NCBI GenBank assembly: GCA_964489405.1
Contig: CAZAYL010000034.1
Location: 1-10,461, forward strand
From: CAKVOD01 sp964489405
GTDB lineage: Bacteria > Bacillota > Clostridia > Christensenellales > UBA1242
Direction: 5' to 3'
Length of the DNA: 10,461 nt
Below the pieces are notes generated by a model, which searched no databases, was not told where the DNA came from, and saw only the letters and a list, made by a program, of their open reading frames with translations. This document shows positions 7,901-10,461 of the stretch, one piece after another. The stretch's first letter is position 1. Every line of letters starts with the position of its first letter. Both the position numbers and the translations under genes were made by a program.

Positions 7901-8058
7901 ATGAATTACTTGCTAGACGCGAAGTTTGCCAAGACGGCGTCGAAAGCGAAAAATTGCTACGCAAAATCGAAAAGATTTCTAACGAACTTGAGTACGAATT
8001 AGACAACAAAGATTCAGTCGAAAAAGAGCGTGCAATTTTGAAAGATATGATAAAATAA
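4951..8058 (+). CDS. Large surface protein: four CBM4/9-like repeats, C-terminal TM, cytoplasmic coiled coil
   Basis: This 1035-aa protein is not recognised as a named family. A signal or anchor helix (about residues 9-30) is followed by four repeats of about 190-210 aa: R1 52-243, R2 263-458, R3 476-667, R4 675-865. R1-R3 open with a TNGTF, ANGSF or ANGAF motif and a following W, and R1-R4 end with a matched pair of strands: WNTYTIFVKTG, WAQYTFYVKGN, WTQYTVYVKTG and YITYTFYVKTA, then WLGTS, SLGTS, SLGSN and SLGST, then VFFDTV, AFFDEI, AFFDNF and AVSNI. This resembles the CBM4/9 jelly roll (PF02018), suggesting glycan binding outside the cell. A Ser/Asp/Lys-rich linker (870-900), a transmembrane helix (903-927) and the basic KRRKNK stop-transfer follow. 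Residues about 946-1035 are charged heptads, probably a cytoplasmic coiled coil. There is no LPXTG motif or catalytic domain. The gene stands alone between its own promoter and terminator. Confidence 0.9.
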   Translation: MKIIQKRKSLGVVALTLAIVFLLAQVLLYVPAWVQTGIKSYASASELTEYTEQVTVTNGTFASTSGSSSIRTPSSWTAIGTDSAKELVKAGVIDTSNTSFEKNKDDLGLTINPETKIDANDDYILMINAEENATSYGYKSSTITLDAQSYYAISFSVLTKANNNNGFSAYLTGDGIENSPLNSFVNVQSNVWNTYTIFVKTGLSSVDANLELWLGTSGQTQNTSGAVFFDTVQATKYTQIAYDTVTKGTYSSKEIDLQQKNLNKIANGSFEQDLTDWTRTSTSSNSVSGLTSLSANGFNIDETKIDKAPSTNMLKALDNTGASVRNQKGLFINNLAETAVTYKSKQFTVDRFEMLAVSVWVKTGNLSDNGASIKLIEVVEDGETATYSSEFTGINTSSYTNTFTNNWAQYTFYVKGNPFKSVELQLELSLGTSEGETRGYAFFDEIRTTALTVSQYTNATTGTYLKTLSLASLDALDIANGAFNLTTDGEKVDGVFAPSDWTLSSESGIDSKYSGIINTKSEYFDAYKTNYGSIQNPGIIASDYNGLDVSAISNNILMIYNPISGDQTFKSSDYSVPGDGTYKITFYAKLSQLTKSAEVKIVNDSTTIGKLTIKGTEWTQYTVYVKTGSSASNVAFALSLGSNDAPQTGHAFFDNFISTSVEDDIYAISKNSTTIVCDLADENFLITGDTVNGVATPYRYTGKNNVASDSSIVAGIISASNNTLGLDLVNDDAKSDNRLVIYSPNDTYYTFTSNKSYTFNASSYYTVSVTLKVLNINQDEENKQLDDDKNAIPYGVFVELAGLNAKSNAITKTENYITYTFYVKTADSETTSTIAISLGSTNALTRGAVAVSNITVSDYTEDEYKESVGKLDNAIASKVDLSDGSSSTSDDEKDKTESRPQLELVDIAGILICLALVIAIVGTIIRQVADKRRKNKSVKVTNAYDRASKKVVKSEARIEERLAEVEAELSRLNETITILTKAQNELLARREVCQDGVESEKLLRKIEKISNELEYELDNKDSVEKERAILKDMIK

Positions 8059-8087
8059 TATCTTTACACAACATAAATTAATAAAAC

Positions 8088-8121
8088 AAAAATACTTCAA
8101 CAATTTTGTTGGAGTATTTTT
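8088..8121. terminator. Strong intrinsic terminator, usable in both directions
   Basis: A 15-bp stem (8088-8102 with 8107-8121) has one T-G wobble and a 4-base loop. It has five A at its 5' side and five T at its 3' side, so it can stop transcription on both strands. It lies 29 bases past the stop of the 1035-aa gene and separates it from the convergent GNAT gene. Confidence 0.85.
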
Positions 8122-8156
8122 ATTACGTCAAATTTTATCGTTGTGCCCAAACAAAA

Positions 8157-8204
8157 AAGAGTTTGGCTCACTCTACCCCATAGGGTTAAATTTCTCAAAC
8201 TCTT
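8157..8204 (-). terminator. Terminator of the GNAT gene with a structured 30-base interior
   Basis: On the minus strand, AAGAGTTTG (8204-8196) pairs perfectly with CAAACTCTT (8165-8157), followed by further T. Instead of a small loop, the 30-base interior contains a second hairpin, ACCC-TATG-GGGT (8186-8175), separated from the outer stem by nine unpaired bases on each side. It begins about 28 bases beyond the stop codon at 8233. Confidence 0.6.
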
Positions 8205-8227
8205 AAATATATTAAATAATACTATTT

Positions 8228-8241
8228 GCAATTTAAATTGC
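8228..8241. repeat. 14-bp perfect palindrome over the GNAT stop codon
   Basis: GCAATTTAAATTGC is its own reverse complement and includes the TAA stop (8233-8235 on the minus strand). The overlap with codons for K-A-I-stop may explain it by chance. No function is evident. Confidence 0.3.
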
Positions 8242-9354
8242 TTTGTAATATGACCTACGTCGTTTGTGTTGTTCGCGTTCATAATTATGCCACATATTTT
8301 GAACTGCGAGATTGTCCTCAAGGTTCAAATTCGTCTCACAATAGCCAATGCCCATTTTCAAAAAGCGGTGCATAAGTTCATTAAAAATAACGCCATTCAA
8401 ACCCTTGTTGAGATATTCATCTTTGACTGCGACAAGCGCAAAATCAATATCTTTTGGCTTTTTGATTGCTTTCAACAATTTCAAAATTGTGCGTGGGTAC
8501 AAATGTCCGCCCGACCCGATGAGCGCTTTTGAAAGTGACGGCAAAGTGAGTGCGAATGCAATAGGCATATCATTTTTGTCAACAACAAGTGCCATAAGGT
8601 CAGTGTTCAGCGCGAGTCCAAACTGACTCAAAATAAGCTCGCGTGTCTTTTTGCTGAAAGGGACTGTGCCATAGAGCTCGCCGTATCCCTCGTCGACAAG
8701 GTCGAATATATCGTCGCCATATTTTGCAAGAAAATCTTTCTTAGACATATCACGCACAACTTTCAAATCATACTTTGCTAAAATTTTGTTACCAATGCGC
8801 TCATAGCGTTCATCTATTTGTTCTGGGAATTTAATGCGGTACTCGACCCAATCGGCGTCCTTAGTAAAGCCGTAATTTTCAATCAATTTTGGATAATAGT
8901 CATAGTTGTACTGCGTCTCGTATGTACAAATGCGGTCAAAGCCCTCAATCAAAAGCCCCTCGCGGTCAAGGTCATTAAAGCCAAGTGGCCCAACAATTCC
9001 ACTAATATCGCGTGCTTTTGCCCACGTCGCGACGGCGTCAAATAATGCATTCGCGACTTCTTGGTCATTGATTGCGTCAAAGCGCGTAAATCGAACCAAT
9101 TTGCAGTCGTGCAAGCGATTGTATGTATTTTGAATAATTCCCGCAATTCTGCCGACAATTTCCCCATTGCGCTCAGCCAAATACAAAATAACTTCACATT
9201 CTTCAAACGCGGGATTTTTATTAGGGGTGAACATATCAAGTTCGTCAGCAAAGAGTGTCGGCACATAATGCGGACAACCTTTGTATAATTTATTGACAAA
9301 CTCCGCAAATTTTTTTAACTGCTTTCTTGTTTTAACTTCAATTATATCTACCAT
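8233..9354 (-). CDS. Double-GNAT-fold acyltransferase-like protein
   Basis: With the ATG at 9354 the protein is 373 aa. That start is chosen because GAAGGG lies six bases upstream; an upstream in-frame TTG at 9381 would place this site inside the coding region. The protein resembles a family of conserved acyl-CoA N-acyltransferase-like proteins of about 370-390 aa with two GNAT-type halves. In the first half are HYVPTLFADE (29-38), the strands VILYLAERNGEIVGRIAGI (55-73) and the family signature GPLGFNDLDREGLLIEGF (122-139). In the second half are VAVKDEYLNKGLNGVIFNEL (309-328), in the place of the acetyl-CoA pyrophosphate loop, and ETNLNLEDN (340-348). The canonical R/Q-x-x-G-x-G/A loop is changed (LNKGLN), so CoA binding there may be altered. 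The acceptor substrate is unknown. The gene is transcribed alone. Confidence 0.87.
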   Translation of the reverse strand: MVDIIEVKTRKQLKKFAEFVNKLYKGCPHYVPTLFADELDMFTPNKNPAFEECEVILYLAERNGEIVGRIAGIIQNTYNRLHDCKLVRFTRFDAINDQEVANALFDAVATWAKARDISGIVGPLGFNDLDREGLLIEGFDRICTYETQYNYDYYPKLIENYGFTKDADWVEYRIKFPEQIDERYERIGNKILAKYDLKVVRDMSKKDFLAKYGDDIFDLVDEGYGELYGTVPFSKKTRELILSQFGLALNTDLMALVVDKNDMPIAFALTLPSLSKALIGSGGHLYPRTILKLLKAIKKPKDIDFALVAVKDEYLNKGLNGVIFNELMHRFLKMGIGYCETNLNLEDNLAVQNMWHNYEREQHKRRRSYYKAI

Positions 9355-9437
9355 TTGTTTCCCTTCTTTATTGTAATACAATATTACTAATATAAGCGCA
9401 ACTTCATATAATGTCGTTGTGATTAAAAATACATCAA

Positions 9438-9466
9438 ATTATATCAATTTTTGTAGAAAAAAGCAA
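9438..9466 (-). promoter_or_regulatory. Probable promoter of the GNAT gene (extended -10)
   Basis: On the minus strand TATAAT (9438-9443) is preceded by TGA, giving an extended -10 (TGnTATAAT). A poor -35, TTGCTT (9461-9466), stands 17 bp upstream and overlaps the T-run side of the SUFU gene's terminator. The leader would be roughly 75-80 bases. Confidence 0.45.
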
Positions 9467-9513
9467 GGATTTTGAACCGCAAAAACAAATAAGTTGCTGT
9501 CAATTTCCTTGCT
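9462..9513 (-). terminator. Terminator of the SUFU-domain gene, long interrupted hairpin
   Basis: On the minus strand, AGCAAGGA (9513-9506) pairs with TCCTTGCT (9469-9462), followed by TTTTTTC. Two inner stems continue the rod: TTGA/TCAA (9503-9500 with 9475-9472) and GCAA/TTGC (9497-9494 with 9482-9479), closing an 11-base loop with small internal loops between stems. It starts about 80 bases past the stop codon at 9595. Confidence 0.6.
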
Positions 9514-9594
9514 ACTCTTTACAATTATTTCGTCTTTTACAAAATAATAAAGTTGATATGAAAAATTTAAACATTTCAAAAAAACTGTGATTTA

Positions 9595-10200
9595 TTATAC
9601 AAATGATTCTCTCGAAACATCAATGTACGGCAAATTGCAAATTTTGTCAAGTAATTCTTCGTCATCTTTGATAAGCCGTTCGCGTTCTTGGCTTGTGATT
9701 GTCTGCACATTGAAATAGACAATGCGCCCTTTCTTTGTTCTCATCACAAAATTATCATTATCATTTACCCCGATTGCAATTGCCGAGTGTTTCGACCCGT
9801 TGATTAGATGCTCAAACGCCAAAGTTGAACCGAAAATAATGGCCTTACCGCTAGATATAAGTTCCGCAATTTGGGTAAAAACTCTACGAATCCACCCACA
9901 CTCATAATCTTCGTCATATGTAAATTTCCAATCTTTCGGCACGCGCACATATAATTCTATGCCACAAATATTATTTGGCAAGAATTCGTTGTCAAGTGTG
10001 GACAGCCCTGCAGTCATTATCAAACGATAGTCCGCGTCTTGTTTTGGTTTGACATCAAGCATACAAATGACTATTCCATTATTTTCAAGCATAACGCCGT
10101 CTTGAATATCTCCAATATTTTCGCTGATGTATTCTGTAATTTGGTCAATTTTTTTAAAATTTTTCTTCATTTTCATAATAAGTTTTTTCTTCATTTTCAT
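9595..10200 (-). CDS. Suppressor-of-fused (SUFU) domain protein, possible orphan immunity protein
   Basis: With the ATG at 10200 the protein is 201 aa. A reading frame extends upstream to a GTG at 10236, but the promoter -10 lies at 10225-10230, so translation must start further in. After a Lys-rich N-terminus, residues about 40-130 fit the SUFU domain (PF05076): RLIMTAGLS (59-67), IELYVRVPKDWKF (81-93), a helix with WIRRVFTQIAELI (103-115) and AIIFGSTLAF (120-129), where the family often has a G-x-T motif. The rest is a mixed alpha/beta tail. No signal peptide or membrane helix is seen, so it should be cytoplasmic. Bacterial SUFU proteins are known from comparative genomics as predicted immunity proteins of polymorphic toxin systems, but no toxin or secretion gene is next to it here. 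The assignment rests on motif reading. Confidence 0.75.
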   Translation of the reverse strand: MKMKKKLIMKMKKNFKKIDQITEYISENIGDIQDGVMLENNGIVICMLDVKPKQDADYRLIMTAGLSTLDNEFLPNNICGIELYVRVPKDWKFTYDEDYECGWIRRVFTQIAELISSGKAIIFGSTLAFEHLINGSKHSAIAIGVNDNDNFVMRTKKGRIVYFNVQTITSQERERLIKDDEELLDKICNLPYIDVSRESFV

Positions 10201-10204
10201 AATA
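10161..10204 (-). repeat. Tandem duplication over the SUFU gene start
   Basis: A 20-base sequence occurs at 10161-10180 and again at 10185-10204, a period of 24 bases or eight codons. The duplication repeats the start region, so ATG-AAA-ATG-AAG occurs twice in frame and the protein begins MKMKKKLIMKMKKN. Only the upstream copy (ATG at 10200) has a purine-rich AAGG, about ten bases away; the downstream ATG at 10176 has no evident ribosome binding site. Confidence 0.85.
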
Positions 10205-10224
10205 TTTCTGCCTTTATGCAAGAT

Positions 10225-10253
10225 ATTATAGCACACATTTTATTTTTTTTCAA
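10225..10253 (-). promoter_or_regulatory. Promoter of the SUFU-domain gene
   Basis: On the minus strand TTGAAA (10248-10253) and consensus TATAAT (10225-10230) are 17 bp apart. Transcription would begin near 10218, leaving a leader of about 18 bases before the ATG at 10200. Confidence 0.7.
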
Positions 10254-10260
10254 CTAAATA

Positions 10261-10350
10261 CAAACAGTAGAATTTATGCGCGGGGTGGAAATTCGCAACT
10301 CCATACTGCAAGTGCGACATTGCTTGCGCGGACACACAACAGCAAAAACA
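10261..10350. other. Short GC-richer non-coding stretch with small inverted repeats
   Basis: The base composition differs from the flanking genes, as in the left edge of the window. GCAAG (about 10309-10313) pairs with CTTGC about ten bases on, and TGGA pairs with TCCA near 10286-10303. An ATG-opened frame of about 53 codons crosses it, but it has no ribosome binding site and runs through the terminator stem at 10357-10384, so it is not called as a gene. Confidence 0.35.
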
Positions 10351-10356
10351 ACAAAA

Positions 10357-10384
10357 AAACGGATGAGAGAATTCTCATCCGTTT
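10357..10384 (-). terminator. Intrinsic terminator of a leftward gene beyond the right edge
   Basis: A perfect 12-bp stem (AAACGGATGAGA with TCTCATCCGTTT) closes a 4-base loop. On the minus strand it is followed by a run of T, so it ends transcription coming from the right. This implies a leftward gene whose body lies outside the window. Confidence 0.8.
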
Positions 10385-10424
10385 GCAATCTATTGAATAT
10401 ATTTTTTGGTTACTTGTCTTCGTA

Positions 10425-10460
10425 TTATTTCTCCCAGTGAATATCTCTATTCACTTTCGT
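10425..10460 (-). CDS. Possible C-terminal end of an out-of-window leftward gene (partial)
   Basis: One minus-strand frame is open from the right edge and ends TKVNRDIHWEK followed by TAA at 10425-10427, about 40 bases before the terminator at 10357-10384. The spacing suits a gene end. The other two frames stop within a few codons. Eleven residues are too few to identify a family. The 8-bp hairpin AGTGAATA/TATTCACT (10436-10455) inside it could instead mean the stretch is non-coding. Confidence 0.3.
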   Translation of the reverse strand, partial: TKVNRDIHWEK

Positions 10461-10461
10461 C

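Noticed and set aside
4951..8058. Repeats of the 1035-aa gene as a DNA-level tandem repeat
   Set aside because: The four units are similar only at protein motif level and have diverged in DNA; no long exact DNA repeats were seen.
8949..9308. 119-codon minus-strand frame inside the GNAT gene
   Set aside because: Out-of-frame shadow of the GNAT coding sequence with random-looking composition and no start signals.
9355..9381. TTG start nine codons upstream of the GNAT ATG
   Set aside because: The GAAGGG ribosome binding site for the ATG at 9354 lies within this extension, and no site supports the TTG.
10201..10236. GTG start twelve codons upstream of the SUFU ATG
   Set aside because: The promoter -10 box (10225-10230) overlaps this stretch, so the extension would not be transcribed.
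10277..10438. ATG-opened frame of about 53 codons on the plus strand
   Set aside because: It has no Shine-Dalgarno, crosses a perfect terminator stem at 10357-10384, and its composition follows the non-coding GC-richer patch rather than a gene.
1..10461. CRISPR array, tRNA, rRNA or insertion sequence
   Set aside because: No regularly spaced direct repeats, cloverleaf-like segments, rRNA blocks or transposase-like frames were found on either strand.

Overview
The window is AT-rich, low-GC DNA whose genes have Firmicutes-style signals: SD sequences of the AAAGGTG, AGGAAG and GAAGGG type, sigma-A-like promoters with 17-bp spacers, and intrinsic terminators. Together with the protein families (paired half-size TauE/SafE permeases, an AAA_14/DUF4143 ATPase, a SUFU-domain protein, large surface proteins anchored by a C-terminal membrane helix) this suggests an uncultured, probably Clostridia-like bacterium. 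No rRNA, tRNA, transposase, phage gene or CRISPR array is visible.

Layout. Positions 1-246 are gene-free and more GC-rich, with inverted repeats that look like an interspersed repeat. Then come four leftward genes: a 627-aa protein with two membrane anchors, a beta-propeller-like region and SH3-like repeats (247-2130); a tandem pair of half-size TauE/SafE permease genes (2209-2586 and 2601-3320); and an AAA+ ATPase with a DUF4143 domain (3402-4607). A 343-bp divergent intergenic region (4608-4950) carries two good promoters, each with a palindrome at or beside its -35 box. The only large rightward gene (4951-8058) encodes a 1035-aa surface protein with four tandem CBM4/9-like beta-sandwich repeats, a C-terminal transmembrane helix and a cytoplasmic coiled coil. 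It ends at a strong terminator that meets the terminator of the leftward double-GNAT acyltransferase gene (8233-9354). The last complete gene, also leftward, encodes a SUFU-domain protein (9595-10200). The right edge holds a terminator for an out-of-window leftward gene, perhaps with the last few codons of that gene.

How the genes fit together. Apart from the TauE/SafE pair, which looks like one split transporter, most genes have their own promoter or terminator and there is no single pathway. The most distinctive content is the two large surface proteins (627 and 1035 aa). Neither has a recognisable catalytic domain, and both have a membrane helix near each end with a large external portion between. 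The 1035-aa protein joins external glycan-binding-like repeats to an internal coiled coil, which suggests a link from outside to inside the cell. All functions come from reading motifs by eye; no database search was possible.
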